Below are positions 1 to 10,693 of a stretch of 64,000 nt of DNA, one piece after another. Position 1 is the stretch's first letter. Every line of letters starts with the position of its first letter. Source of the stretch: Synechococcus sp. NB0720_010 (GTDB taxonomy: Bacteria > Cyanobacteriota > Cyanobacteriia > PCC-6307 > Cyanobiaceae); contig NZ_CP090898.1 of the NCBI RefSeq assembly GCF_023078835.1, forward strand, positions 1,118,045-1,182,044, written 5' to 3'. The translations under genes were made by a program, and so were the position numbers. The notes beneath the pieces are model-generated. The model did no database searches. It saw only the letters and a program-made list of their open reading frames with translations, and was not told the origin of the DNA.

Positions 1-1124
1 CAGTGAGCTATTACGCACTCCTTTGAGGATGGCTGCTTCTAGGCAAACCTCCTGGTTGTCTCGGCAATCCCACCTCCTTTATCACTTAGTGTTGATTTGG
101 GGACCTTAGCTGGCGGTCTGGGCTGTTTCCCTTTCGACCATGGAGCTTATCCCCCACAGTCTGACTGCCTAGTTACACACAGGGTATTCAGAGTTCGTCT
201 CGATTTGGTACCGCTCTCGCAGCCCGCACCGAAACGGTGGCTTTACCCCCCTGCTGGAGCACTAGACGCTACGCCTCAACGTATTTCGGGGAGAACCAGC
301 TAGCTCCGGGTTCGATTGGCATTTCACCCCTAACCACAGCTCATCCGCTGATTTTTCAACATCAGTCGGTTCGGACCTCCACTTGGTATCACCCAAGCTT
401 CATCCTGGCCATGGTTAGATCACCCGGGTTCGGGTCTATAAACACTGACTAACGCCCTATTCAGACTCGCTTTCGCTATGGCTCCACCATTTCCGGTTTA
501 ACCTGCCAGTGCCTATAAGTCGCCGGCTCATTCTTCAACAGGCACACGGTCACCCTATCAGTAGGGCTCCCATTGCTTGTAAGCTCACGGTTTCATGTTC
601 TATTTCACTCCCCTCCCGGGGTTCTTTTCACCTTTCCCTCGCGGTACTGTTGCGCTATCGGTCACACAGGAGTACTTAGCCTTACGAGGTGGTCCTCGCA
701 GATTCACACGGAATTCCACGTGCTCCGTGCTACTCGGGATACAGCTAGCTCAGTTCAGTTTTCGAATACGGGGCTTTCACCCTCTATGGCGCGCCATTCA
801 AACGCTTCCTCTAACATCCCTGATACACGTTGCTGTCCCACAACCCCGATAGTCGAAACTATCGGTTTAGGCTCTTCCCCGTTCGCTCGCCGCTACTTAG
901 GGAGTCGTTTTTACTTTCCTTTCCTCCAGCTACTAAGATGTTTCAGTTCGCTGGGTTGGCTCGCGCCAGCCTATAGATTCAGCTGGCCGTTCTAGGGGTT
1001 GCCCCATTCGGAAATTCCCGGATCAAAGCGTTTTTCCAGCTCCCCGAGACTTATCGCAGGTAAACACGTCCTTCATCGCCTCTGTGTGCCAAGGTATCCA
1101 CCGTGAGCCCTTTGTAGCTTGACC
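1..1124 (-). rRNA. rrl: 23S ribosomal RNA, 5' part
   Basis: The reverse complement reads as the conserved 5' region of bacterial 23S rRNA; its start (GGTCAAGCTACAAAGGGC) lies at about 1107-1124. The gene runs off the left edge, so only the first 1.1 kb is present. It is the third element of the rRNA operon, after 16S, tRNA-Ile and tRNA-Ala. Several short open frames lie across it on both strands and are not genes. The exact 5' end is good to a few bases only. Confidence 0.97.
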
Positions 1125-1529
1125 AATTAATCCTCCTAACGCTTCAGGCTGTTGAGGCCCATTCTCTCAAGTTTCTCTTAGTCAATCAGCAGATTTCTCT
1201 GCTCACTCACCAGTTAGAAACAAGGATCAAACTCCCCGCTCCTCGGCGGATTGGGAAGAACGCTAGAAGGTCTCGGCTCTCAAAAATAGAATTACTAGTT
1301 CTTGCGAACTAGCCTCTATGAGATGCTTTTGTCTTTCCAGACTCACCTATGCAGTTGTCAAGGTTCTGCTAAATCCTCTCCTTCTCAGGAGTGAATTCAG
1401 CATCAGCTCAATCCGTTATCGGACATGAGCTGAGGCTGAATACGACTGGACGAACCAGTGGATTCTTTGGAACAACGTCTAGTCACCAACCAAGAAGCTC
1501 TTCCTGGCTTAGGAGTTCAGTAGTGTTAG
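1125..1529 (-). other. 16S-23S internal transcribed spacer, 23S-proximal part
   Basis: This 405-base stretch between tRNA-Ala and 23S has no protein gene. It holds the antitermination box A described separately, and the pairing arms that bring the 23S ends together for RNase III processing would be expected here. I saw no other tRNA in it. The long two-tRNA spacer is typical of Synechococcus/Cyanobium. Confidence 0.8.
1351..1368 (-). promoter_or_regulatory. box A antitermination element in the rRNA spacer
   Basis: On the minus strand the sequence is CAGAACCTTGACAACTGC, close to the box A core GAACCTTGAAAA of cyanobacterial 16S-23S spacers. It lies between tRNA-Ala and 23S, the usual place. 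It would act in the nascent RNA to recruit NusB/S10 and suppress premature termination. Confidence 0.75.
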
Positions 1530-1602
1530 TGGAGGTTAGCGGACTCGAACCGCTGACATCCTGCTTGCAAAGCAGGCGCTCTACCAACTGAGCTAAACCC
1601 CC
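1530..1602 (-). tRNA. tRNA-Ala (TGC)
   Basis: A 73-nt cloverleaf on the minus strand. The acceptor arms GGGGGTT and AACCTCC pair with one G-T, the D arm is AGCTCAGTTGGTAGAGC, the anticodon loop TTTGCAA carries TGC, and the T loop is GGTTCGAGTCC. The discriminator base is A and CCA is not encoded. It sits 25 bases from tRNA-Ile within the rRNA spacer. Confidence 0.97.
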
Positions 1603-1627
1603 AAATGATCCAAAATGGATTTTGGAA

Positions 1628-1701
<74 letters not shown>

Positions 1702-1873
1702 AGGAAGTGAACCCTCTATGGGGTGACCTAGACAACGTTTAGGAACTAAAAATCAATCGTTGTGCAGTCTTGCGACTCACAGGATTGAAGTTGAGGTACC
1801 GATCGACCTAAGGTGACAGGATTTCGGCCTAAGAATAAAAGTACTCAGGCATCAAAATCGTTGTTTGTCTCCC

Positions 1874-3358
<1,485 letters not shown>

Positions 3359-4018
3359 GTAGATCAAATCCTATTGACTGCTCGCGCAGCCTCAATTTGA
3401 TTTGCTTCACCCACTCCAGCACTGGCGCACTGTCGCAGTTGATGCCACTTCCTCTGACAGAAGCGTTCAAAGAGTGCAAAACAAAATTTCTTTCGTTCAG
3501 ACTTTCCAGGATCTCAGATCCGGTCGTTGCTCCACTCACTGCACACCGACACAACCCTTGACCGTGAAATCAAAAGATCATGCAAGCAATGAGCTTCCAC
3601 AACTAAAAAATTTTTGACGGGACCTCACACCCTCACTGCATCTTCGTTAACCATCAACCTCAGCCTCTCAGCCTCAGCATCCGACTAACGCAGTGAAAGC
3701 GTCAGTTCCTAAACGTTCAGTTGTCCAGGTGCTCCGATAACCGCACGCTTCTCAGCTCGACCCTCTCAGGTCTTTCGGGCTCTCGGTCCGCGGCCTCGCG
3801 ACCGCTTGTTGAACTTACATCACCGAGTTCCCTCGGCTTTCGGTTCACAGCGGCGTCTCAGCCGCTGATCGAACCTACATCACCAGGTCACCCCAGCTTT
3901 CAGTTCGCTGCTCGCTCACCTCTCGGTTTGCTCGCAGCACATAACCATAACACCATTGACCCCACCCACGTCAAACCCAATCCATGGGGCTGACGAAACC
4001 CCAGACCATTTCTAGGGT
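3359..4018. other. rRNA operon upstream region with no gene
   Basis: These 660 bases separate the 16S gene (minus) from the invertase gene (plus), so they must hold the rRNA promoter and leader and probably the invertase promoter. I could not place a -35/-10 pair with confidence for either. An A/T-rich patch at about 3604-3616 is a candidate for part of the rRNA promoter. Short open frames here resemble no protein. The outer part contains the tandem repeats listed separately. Confidence 0.6.
3751..3935. repeat. degenerate 60-bp tandem repeat with internal hairpins
   Basis: Two copies align at exactly 60-bp spacing: GAACTTACATCACC at 3811-3824 and GAACCTACATCACC at 3871-3884. Each is followed by a TCGGCTTTCGGTTC- or CAGCTTTCAGTTC-like segment and then a G/C inverted repeat. 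The clearest hairpin is GCGGC-gtctca-GCCGC at 3851-3866. A more degenerate copy precedes them and a partial one follows. They lie 400-580 bp upstream of 16S. Confidence 0.65.
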
Positions 4019-5503
4019 TTGGCAAGACAGGCGACGAGCGGGAGGCCAGTCCTGGCCAAGCAATTCAGCCAAGAGCGCCTTCGCGTCAGACCCAGCTCGC
4101 GCGAAGAGGCGGTCGTTGCGGCCGCAGAGGAGCACTTTGAGAAGACCCTGGTTCGCATCCGCGGTGAACTCGTTGGATCCGTAGCGGCCCTCTCCCATCC
4201 AGGCGGTGGGGATGAAGCCCTGAACTACGGCGAGGTCTTCCTGCGGGACAACGTCCCGGTGATGCTCTACCTGCTGCTCAAGGGCCGCTACCAAATCGTT
4301 CGCAACTTCCTCGATATCTCCCTGGAGCTGCAGAGCAGCACCTACCAAACCCGCGGCGTCTTCCCCACCAGCTTTGTCGAGGACGGCGACGAGCTCCTCG
4401 CTGACTACGGACAGCGCTCCATCGGCCGGATCACCAGTGTCGATGCCAGCCTCTGGTGGCCTGTCCTCGCCTGGCTCTACGTCAAACGCAGCAAGGACTA
4501 CGAGTTCGGCGCCAGCCAGAAGGTCCAGAGGGGGATCCAATTACTGCTCGATCTGGTCCTGCACCCCACCTTCGAGGGCACGCCCGTGCTCTTCGTGCCG
4601 GACTGCTCGTTCATGATTGATCGCCCCATGGATGTCTGGGGCGCTCCACTGGAGGTCGAGGCCCTGCTCTTCGGCTGCCTCGGTTGCTGCTGCCAACTGA
4701 TGGAGCTGGCGCAGAAAAGCCACAACAGTCGATTGCTGGAGCAGCGACTGGTCCTGACCAAGCAGTGGAAATACGACCTACGCCGATACCTGCTCAAGCA
4801 CTACTGGGTGACCAGCAAAACCATGCAGGTCCTGCGCCGGCGCCCCACCGAGCAATACGGCGAGCAGCAGTCCCTCAACGAATTCAACGTCCAGCCCCAG
4901 GTCATTCCGCCCTGGCTGCAGGACTGGCTCGAGGATCGCGGCGGCTATCTGATCGGCAACATGCGGACCGGCCGGCCGGACTTCCGCTTCTACAGCCTGG
5001 GCAATTGTCTGGGCTGCCTCTTTGGTCTGATCACCGCACCCCAGCAACGGGCTCTCTTCCGCCTGGTGCTCCACAACCGTGATGAGCTCATGGCCCAGAT
5101 GCCCATGCGCATCTGCCATCCACCGCTCGAAGGGGACAAGTGGAGTGAGAAAACCGGATCAGACCCGAAGAACTGGCCCTGGAGCTATCACAACGGAGGC
5201 CACTGGCCGAGCCTGCTCTGGTACCTCGGCGGCGCCGTTCTGCTGCATCAACGGCTCTATCCCACGGCCGATGTCCTGCTGATGGGACAGATGCAGGCCA
5301 TGCTGGAAGAGTGCTACTGGATGCAGCTCAACCAACTGCCAAGGCAGCAGTGGGCCGAGTACTTCGATGGACCAACCGGCACCTGGGTGGGACAGCAGGC
5401 GCGGACCTATCAGACCTGGACCATTGTCGGTTTCCTTCTGCTGCATCACATCCTGCGGGTCAAGACCGACGATGTGGACATGCTCGACATCAACGCGCCC
5501 TAA
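4019..5503 (+). CDS. alkaline/neutral invertase, GH100
   Basis: A cytosolic glycoside hydrolase that splits sucrose into glucose and fructose. The 494-residue product matches GH100 along its length: LNYGEVFLRDNVPV near 68-81, MIDRPMDVWG with the general-acid Asp at about 201, and WAEYFDGPTGTW with the nucleophile Glu at about 447. The frame is closed by TAG at 4013-4015, so the start must follow it; TTG 4019 is the only good candidate and no strong ribosome-binding site precedes it. The gene is divergent from the rRNA operon and convergent with petD. Sucrose cleavage fits a cyanobacterium using sucrose as sugar store or osmolyte. Function is secure; the start is less so. Confidence 0.93.
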   Translation: MARQATSGRPVLAKQFSQERLRVRPSSREEAVVAAAEEHFEKTLVRIRGELVGSVAALSHPGGGDEALNYGEVFLRDNVPVMLYLLLKGRYQIVRNFLDISLELQSSTYQTRGVFPTSFVEDGDELLADYGQRSIGRITSVDASLWWPVLAWLYVKRSKDYEFGASQKVQRGIQLLLDLVLHPTFEGTPVLFVPDCSFMIDRPMDVWGAPLEVEALLFGCLGCCCQLMELAQKSHNSRLLEQRLVLTKQWKYDLRRYLLKHYWVTSKTMQVLRRRPTEQYGEQQSLNEFNVQPQVIPPWLQDWLEDRGGYLIGNMRTGRPDFRFYSLGNCLGCLFGLITAPQQRALFRLVLHNRDELMAQMPMRICHPPLEGDKWSEKTGSDPKNWPWSYHNGGHWPSLLWYLGGAVLLHQRLYPTADVLLMGQMQAMLEECYWMQLNQLPRQQWAEYFDGPTGTWVGQQARTYQTWTIVGFLLLHHILRVKTDDVDMLDINAP

Positions 5504-5513
5504 GGGCGGGCAC

Positions 5514-5541
5514 AAAAAAGCCCCGGCACGAGGCCAGGGCT
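5514..5541 (-). terminator. Rho-independent terminator of petB-petD
   Basis: On the minus strand AGCCCTGGCC-TCGT-GCCGGGGCT is followed directly by six T residues. It begins 27 bases after the petD stop codon and also lies at the end of the convergent invertase gene. Confidence 0.85.
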
Positions 5542-5567
5542 GAAGAACACAAGCGCAGGGCTTTGGA

Positions 5568-6050
5568 TCAGAACAGACCCAGGGTCAGGGACTTGTCGAT
5601 CGGCAGAGCCGCACCGATGCCCAGATAGATGGTGAACACGGTGCCGAACAGGAAGGCACCCATGGCCACCGGACGGCGGAAGGGGTTCTGGAATTTGTTG
5701 AAGCTCTCGATGAAGGGCACCAACATCAGACCCAGGGGGATCATGGTCTGCAGAGCGATACCCAGCAGCTTGTTGGGCACCACGCGCAGGATCTGGAAGA
5801 CCGGGTACAGGTACCACTCAGGAAGGATCTCCAGAGGAGTGGCGAAGGGATCAGCCTTGTCGCCCAGCATCGCGGGGTCGAGAACAGCCAGGCCCACCAG
5901 GCAGGCCAGGGTTCCCAGGATCACCACCGGGAAGATGTAGAGCAGGTCGTTCGGCCAGGCGGGCTCGCCGTAATAGTTGTGGCCCATGCCCTTGGCGAGC
6001 TTGGCCCGCAGCTTGGGATCGCTGAGATCTGGCTTCTTAAGGATGTGCAT
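5568..6050 (-). CDS. petD: cytochrome b6f complex subunit IV
   Basis: Membrane subunit of the thylakoid cytochrome b6f complex, which with cytochrome b6 forms the plastoquinol-oxidising Qo site. The 160-residue length is the family norm. The N-terminal [21 protein letters not shown] and the [13 protein letters not shown] motif at about 76-88 (the PEWY element of the Qo site) are diagnostic. Three hydrophobic segments lie near 37-58, 95-115 and 127-148. It follows petB on the same strand after a 124-bp spacer and ends at a strong terminator. Confidence 0.98.
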   Translation of the reverse strand: MHILKKPDLSDPKLRAKLAKGMGHNYYGEPAWPNDLLYIFPVVILGTLACLVGLAVLDPAMLGDKADPFATPLEILPEWYLYPVFQILRVVPNKLLGIALQTMIPLGLMLVPFIESFNKFQNPFRRPVAMGAFLFGTVFTIYLGIGAALPIDKSLTLGLF

Positions 6051-6140
6051 GAGGGTGACCGACGTTGGAGTCGTTTATTTCCCAGTGAAGGAAGGCTAGA
6101 AACCGCCCTGGGTGTGGCGGAGCCGTCGAAAGAGAGCCGT

Positions 6141-6167
6141 CAGGGATCGCAACAAAGCGATCCCCTG
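6141..6167 (-). other. stem-loop in the petB-petD spacer
   Basis: A near-perfect hairpin, CAGGGGATCGC-TTTGTT-GCGATCCCTG on the minus strand, begins 7 bases after the petB stop codon. It has no T-run, so it is not a standard terminator. It might stabilise or process the petB 3' end. Role inferred from position only. Confidence 0.5.
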
Positions 6168-6174
6168 GCGGAAA

Positions 6175-6855
6175 TCACAAGGGACCGGAGATGCCCTGCT
6201 TCCGGATCATCAGGAAGTGCATGAGCATGAACACGGCCAGCAGCCAAGGCATCACGAAGGTGTGCAGGCTGTAGAAGCGCGTGAGGGTGGCCTGGCCAAC
6301 GCTCTCACCGCCGCGCAGCAGCTCAACCATGAAGTCACCGACGACAGGCACGGCTGCGGGAACACCCGAGACGATCTTCACGGCCCAGTAGCCGACCTGA
6401 TCCCAGGGCAGGGAGTAACCGGTCACACCGAAGGACACGGTGATCACAGCCATGGTCACGCCGGTGATCCAGGTGAGCTCACGGGGGCGCTTGAAGCCGC
6501 CGGTCAGGTACACGCGGAAGACGTGCAGGATCAACATCAGCACCATCATCGAGGCGCTCCAGCGGTGCACGGAGCGGATCAGCCAGCCGAAGCTGACATC
6601 GGTCATCAGGTACTGGACCGAGGCGTAGGCCTCAGCCACGGTCGGCTTGTAATAGAAGGTCATCGCGAAGCCGGTCGCGAACTGCACCAGGAAGCAGACC
6701 AGGGTGATGCCGCCCAGGCAATAGAAGATGTTGACGTGGGGCGGCACGTACTTCGACGCGACGTCGTCAACGATGTCCTGAATGTCCAGGCGCTCGTTGA
6801 ACCAGTCGTAGACGGGCGATGACTTTCCGCCGGCGGCGGGTGAGGAGTTCGCCAT
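6175..6855 (-). CDS. petB: cytochrome b6
   Basis: Haem-bearing core subunit of the thylakoid cytochrome b6f complex. The 226-residue product has the family landmarks: [15 protein letters not shown] with the haem c' Cys at 46, [23 protein letters not shown] with two haem-ligand His, and [21 protein letters not shown] with the other pair. Four transmembrane helices are present. The N terminus reads [19 protein letters not shown], whereas the usual picocyanobacterial form, from memory, is [11 protein letters not shown]. That is an 8-residue insertion that looks like a small SSP duplication. It is divergent from ctpA and upstream of petD. Confidence 0.98.
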   Translation of the reverse strand: MANSSPAAGGKSSPVYDWFNERLDIQDIVDDVASKYVPPHVNIFYCLGGITLVCFLVQFATGFAMTFYYKPTVAEAYASVQYLMTDVSFGWLIRSVHRWSASMMVLMLILHVFRVYLTGGFKRPRELTWITGVTMAVITVSFGVTGYSLPWDQVGYWAVKIVSGVPAAVPVVGDFMVELLRGGESVGQATLTRFYSLHTFVMPWLLAVFMLMHFLMIRKQGISGPL

Positions 6856-6905
6856 GCAGCGATTGGGTTTGGTTGGCAGAGTCTACCGATCACCTCCTGC
6901 CGCTC

Positions 6906-8177
6906 GTGAGCGCGGCGCCGCTTGTGACATCACCGCCACAAAACCCGACTCCGCGGCGCTCAAGGGAGCTGAAATCCATTGCAGCGCTTGCGCTCTCCTG
7001 GTTATTAAGCCTCTGGCTGACCGCCGCACCTGCCCTGGCCCTCAACGATGGCCAACAGCTCGTGGTGGAGAGCTGGCGCCTGGTGAACCAGAGCTATGTC
7101 GATCCCGATCGCTTCGACACCATTCATTGGAAACGGCTGCGGCAGAAAGCACTGGAGCGCTCCATCCAGAGCAGTGCCGATGCCTACGACGCCATCGAGG
7201 CGATGCTGACCCCGATTGGAGATCCCTACACCCGCCTGCTGAGGCCCGCTGACTTCCGCACGCTGAAGGCCAATACAGAAGGAAGCGTCAGTGGGGTCGG
7301 CCTGCAGCTCGGGATTCGCCAGGACGACACCGCCATCGTGGTCATTGCCCCGCTCGAGGGCTCCCCGGCGGCCGAAGCCGGCATCAGCAGCGCCAGCGTT
7401 CTCAAGAGTGTCGATGGTTTGAGCACAGCGGATTTGGGCCTGGAGGCCACCGCGGCCCGTCTGCGGGGCAAAGAAGGCACCTCCGTTCTGCTGGAGCTGA
7501 TCACCCCGAGCGGCAAATCCCAAGAGCTGGAACTCAGGCGCCGGCAGGTGGACCTGCAGCCCGTCCGCAGCCGCCTGATCCAAACCGCTGGGCATCGCCT
7601 GGGCTACATCCGCATCACTCAGTTCGCCGAACCCGTTCCCCAGGAGCTGGCCAAGGCACTGCAGAAGCTGCAAGCCCAGGACATCGATGGCCTGATCCTG
7701 GATCTCAGGAACAACTCCGGCGGCCTCGTCAGCGCCGGCCTGGCCGTCGCCAACGTCTTTTTGGATGGGGGCCCAATCGTCGAGACCCAAAACCGTGATG
7801 GCTTTAGCGATGCCCAGCAGGCCAGCCGCGGCCAGCTCTATGACGGCCCGATGCTCACCCTGGTGAACGAAGGCACCGCCAGCGCTAGTGAAATCCTGGC
7901 TGGGGCCCTGCAGGACGACGAGCGCTCACCGCTTCTGGGCAGCCGGACCTTTGGCAAGGGCTTGATCCAGACCCTGATCGGCCTAGGGGGCGATGGCAGT
8001 GGTCTGGCCGTGACCGTGGCCCGCTACCTCACCCCCAGTGGACGCGACATCCAAAACCTGGGGATCGAACCCGACCAACGCCTGGCGGATCCCGAACCGC
8101 TCAATCCCGGCGGCGATGGAGACACCTGGCTGGAGATCGCCCTGAACCAGCTCGCTGAGCAGATCGACGCCGGATGA
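6906..8177 (+). CDS. ctpA: carboxyl-terminal processing protease, S41
   Basis: A lumen- or periplasm-targeted serine protease; cyanobacterial CtpA removes the C-terminal extension of the D1 protein of photosystem II. From GTG 6906 it has 423 residues. A signal peptide ends in SLWLTAAPALA, a PDZ domain follows (VSGVGLQLG onward), and the peptidase core carries the Ser of NEGTASASEILAGAL and the Lys of TFGKGLIQ. The frame is open back to 6819 inside petB. GTG 6906 was chosen because it lies outside petB and gives a normal-length signal region; GTG 6924 is also possible. Its last 4 bases overlap the next gene. Confidence 0.9.
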   Translation: MSAAPLVTSPPQNPTPRRSRELKSIAALALSWLLSLWLTAAPALALNDGQQLVVESWRLVNQSYVDPDRFDTIHWKRLRQKALERSIQSSADAYDAIEAMLTPIGDPYTRLLRPADFRTLKANTEGSVSGVGLQLGIRQDDTAIVVIAPLEGSPAAEAGISSASVLKSVDGLSTADLGLEATAARLRGKEGTSVLLELITPSGKSQELELRRRQVDLQPVRSRLIQTAGHRLGYIRITQFAEPVPQELAKALQKLQAQDIDGLILDLRNNSGGLVSAGLAVANVFLDGGPIVETQNRDGFSDAQQASRGQLYDGPMLTLVNEGTASASEILAGALQDDERSPLLGSRTFGKGLIQTLIGLGGDGSGLAVTVARYLTPSGRDIQNLGIEPDQRLADPEPLNPGGDGDTWLEIALNQLAEQIDAG

Positions 8178-9436
8178 GCGCCCGCACCTATCACGATCCG
8201 CTGCACGGGGCGATCCGACTCTCCCGGCGCGAACCCGCCGAAGCCCTAGCGATCGATCTGATCGACACGCCGGTCTTCCAGCGGCTCAGGCGGATCCGGC
8301 AACTGGGGCCGGCCTACCTGACCTTCCACGGGGCCGAGTCCAGCCGTTTCACCCACTCCCTGGGGGTCCTGCACCTGGCGCGCCAAGCCCTGGGCAACCT
8401 GGGCCGCAGCCATCCCGAGCTGAGCGAGCACCGGGGGGTGCTCTATGCCGCGGCCCTGCTGCACGACGTCGGCCATGGCCCCCTCAGCCACTCCGGCGAG
8501 GAGATGTATGGACTGCACCATGAGAGCTGGTCCAGTCGACTGATCCGTGAGCACCCCTCGCTCAGGGAGCCGCTTGAAGCCTTTGCCGAGGGCACGGCCG
8601 ATCAGGTCGCCGACCTGCTGGAGCACGGCCGCTTTCGCAATCCAGCCATCAAGGCGCTCGTCAGCAGCCAGCTCGATTGCGATCGCCTCGATTACCTGCT
8701 GCGGGACAGCTACAACACAGGCGCCAGCTACGGGGTGCTCGACCTCGAGCGCATCCTGGCCAGCCTGACCCTGGCCCCCGATGGCCAACTCGCCCTGCAG
8801 CCCAAGGGGCTGATGGCTGTCGAGCACTACCTGGTGGTGCGCAATCTGATGTATCGGAGCGTCTACAACCACCGCCTCAATGTGGTCTGCAACTGGCTGC
8901 TGAACCGGACCATTGCGCTGGCCCGAGAACTGGGACCCGATCAGGTCTGGGCCGATGCCGTGATGCAGCGCTGGCTCTGGGAACCGAAGACCCTGGATCT
9001 GGAGGCCTTCCTGGGCAATGACGACGTGAGAACCGGCTATCACCTGCAGCGCTGGCTGGAGGAGGGGCCGGCCCCGCTCCAGCAACTCTGCGGACGGGTC
9101 CTCAACCGAGAACTGCTGCGGGCCTCCGATCTCAGCCAGCTCCCCCAGGAAAGGCGTCTGGCGCTACTGGCTCGAGCACAGACCCTGAGTGAGTCGGCCG
9201 GACTGCGCCCTGACCTCTGCTGCGGCCTGCACCAGCAGAGCAACCACGGCTATCACCCTTATAAAGGTGGGCTTCGTCTCTGGGATGGCCATCAGCTCGG
9301 GGCCATTGAGCAGCGCTCACCGCTGATTCGCAGCCTGATCCAACCAACCCAAACCGCCTGGCTGATTCATCCACCGGAGATCACCCCGGCGATCCGCGAA
9401 GCCCTGGCCCTGGAAGTTGCGGCGGGAGATCCCTAA
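8174..9436 (+). CDS. HD-domain metal-dependent phosphohydrolase
   Basis: A soluble HD-superfamily enzyme related to dGTP triphosphohydrolases and YdhJ-type proteins. Metal-binding residues are visible: His 61 (RFTHSLGV), HD at 97-98 (ALLHDVGHGPLSH), and Asp in LDCDRLDYLLRDSY. At 420 residues it is usual for this group. It overlaps ctpA by ATGA, suggesting coupled translation, and is followed closely by minC. The substrate cannot be told from sequence; a nucleoside triphosphate or phosphate ester is likely. Confidence 0.85.
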   Translation: MSARTYHDPLHGAIRLSRREPAEALAIDLIDTPVFQRLRRIRQLGPAYLTFHGAESSRFTHSLGVLHLARQALGNLGRSHPELSEHRGVLYAAALLHDVGHGPLSHSGEEMYGLHHESWSSRLIREHPSLREPLEAFAEGTADQVADLLEHGRFRNPAIKALVSSQLDCDRLDYLLRDSYNTGASYGVLDLERILASLTLAPDGQLALQPKGLMAVEHYLVVRNLMYRSVYNHRLNVVCNWLLNRTIALARELGPDQVWADAVMQRWLWEPKTLDLEAFLGNDDVRTGYHLQRWLEEGPAPLQQLCGRVLNRELLRASDLSQLPQERRLALLARAQTLSESAGLRPDLCCGLHQQSNHGYHPYKGGLRLWDGHQLGAIEQRSPLIRSLIQPTQTAWLIHPPEITPAIREALALEVAAGDP

Positions 9437-9446
9437 GTTGCACGCC

Positions 9447-10100
9447 ATGCAGGCCGCTCCCCGTCGCTTCCAGCTCAAGCCCCTTCGCAAGGCTGAGGCC
9501 TCGGCATTCGATGAAGTCCGCTCACAACTGGGGGCGACAGACGGCCCTGGAGCTGCCGTGCTGGTCTGCGACGACCGGCTGCTGAGCCTGCCGGACCTGC
9601 GCGCCATCGCCGAGCTGCTCCAGCAAGCCCAACAACCCTTGGTTCGCGTCGAAGCCCGGGAGGCCCTGAGCCTGGTTCCCGCAGCGGCGCTTGGGCTCGA
9701 AACCGCCCTGATCACAGAAGCAGTTCCCGAGCTAAGCCGCCCTGCAGCGGAGGCCAACGATCTCACCATCCACCGAGGCACCCTGCGCTCGGGCGATCAC
9801 CTGCAGGTCGATGGCTCGGTGCTGGTACTCGGAGACGTCAATCCAGGGGCCCGGGTCAGTGCCAACGGGGACGTTCGGGTCTGGGGACGGCTGCGCGGCA
9901 TTGCCCATGCCGGCCAAGCGGGAAACACCGCGGCTCGGGTCGTGGCGCTGCAACTGCGCCCGCTGCAATTGCGCATTGCCGACGCCGTGGCAAGGGGCCC
10001 TGAGGACCTACCCCCTCCGGGATTCAGCGAGGAGGCACTGCTGCTGGATGGAGCCATTGCCATCCGACCGGCTGAACCGCTCTGGCCCCAGGAGGCTTAA
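9447..10100 (+). CDS. minC: septum site-determining protein MinC
   Basis: FtsZ-assembly inhibitor that keeps division away from the poles together with MinD. The C-terminal beta-helix domain is clear: DLTIHRGTLRSGDHL, GSVLVLGDVNPGARVSANGDVRVWGRLRGIAHAG, about residues 110-170. The N-terminal domain is poorly conserved, as usual. ATG 9447 was chosen; the frame is open to TTG 9417 within the preceding gene and TTG 9438 is also possible. It is separated from minD by three opposite-strand genes and meets the first of them tail to tail with a 4-base overlap. Confidence 0.9.
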   Translation: MQAAPRRFQLKPLRKAEASAFDEVRSQLGATDGPGAAVLVCDDRLLSLPDLRAIAELLQQAQQPLVRVEAREALSLVPAAALGLETALITEAVPELSRPAAEANDLTIHRGTLRSGDHLQVDGSVLVLGDVNPGARVSANGDVRVWGRLRGIAHAGQAGNTAARVVALQLRPLQLRIADAVARGPEDLPPPGFSEEALLLDGAIAIRPAEPLWPQEA

Positions 10101-10693
10101 CGGTTCACCAAACCAAACGCCCCCAGGCCAGCGGCCACGGCCATGAACCACAGGGGAGAGATCTTGGTGCGCAGCATCAAAAAACAGACAACCGCCGAGA
10201 CCGCATAGGCGGGGGTGTCGTGATCGGAGATCCGCAGGATCTTCAGGCCAACGGCAAACAGCACCCCGAGGGTGATCGGTCCCATCGCGCGCTCGAAGGC
10301 CAGCCGAAAGGGGGAGGTCTTAAAGCGATTCCAACTCAAGGCCGCAATCACCATCAGCAGGGTGGAGGGCAACAGGATCGCCACCTCCGCCATCACCCCA
10401 CTGAGCAGACCCCAGAAGGGGCCCTCCTGAAAGGCAGCCCCCATGCCGAGCAAACCAACAATCATCGAGCTGGGACCCGGTGCCCCTTCGGCAATGGCGT
10501 AGATCTCGGCGAACTGTTGGGAGCTCAGCCAGCAGTACTTGTCGACCGCCATGTAGTGGTACTCCGCCAGCAGCGTGTTCCCGCCACCCAGGGAAAACAG
10601 CGACAGGCTGAGGAAGTCCCAGATCACGGCGATCAAATTGCGCCAATCCCCCAGATGGGCCGGTTGACAGACCGCAGCCAGCAGGCTGGTCAT
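10097..10693 (-). CDS. chrA: chromate transporter, second half-size subunit
   Basis: Half-size CHR-family membrane protein of 198 residues. The family signature FSLGGGNTLLAEYHYMAVD lies near residues 30-50, followed by EIYAIAEGAPGPSSMIVGLLG and several hydrophobic helices. It starts at ATG 10693, which overlaps the stop codon of the upstream half by ATGA. The two halves therefore form a translationally coupled pair expected to assemble into a transporter. CHR proteins export chromate, but the physiological anion here is unproven. A longer open frame continues upstream in the wrong register of the first half and is not coding. Confidence 0.85.
   Translation of the reverse strand: MTSLLAAVCQPAHLGDWRNLIAVIWDFLSLSLFSLGGGNTLLAEYHYMAVDKYCWLSSQQFAEIYAIAEGAPGPSSMIVGLLGMGAAFQEGPFWGLLSGVMAEVAILLPSTLLMVIAALSWNRFKTSPFRLAFERAMGPITLGVLFAVGLKILRISDHDTPAYAVSAVVCFLMLRTKISPLWFMAVAAGLGAFGLVNR

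Noticed and set aside
97-995. Several open frames of 60-140 codons on the plus strand across 1-1000
   Set aside because: They lie within 23S rRNA, antisense to it, and match no protein.
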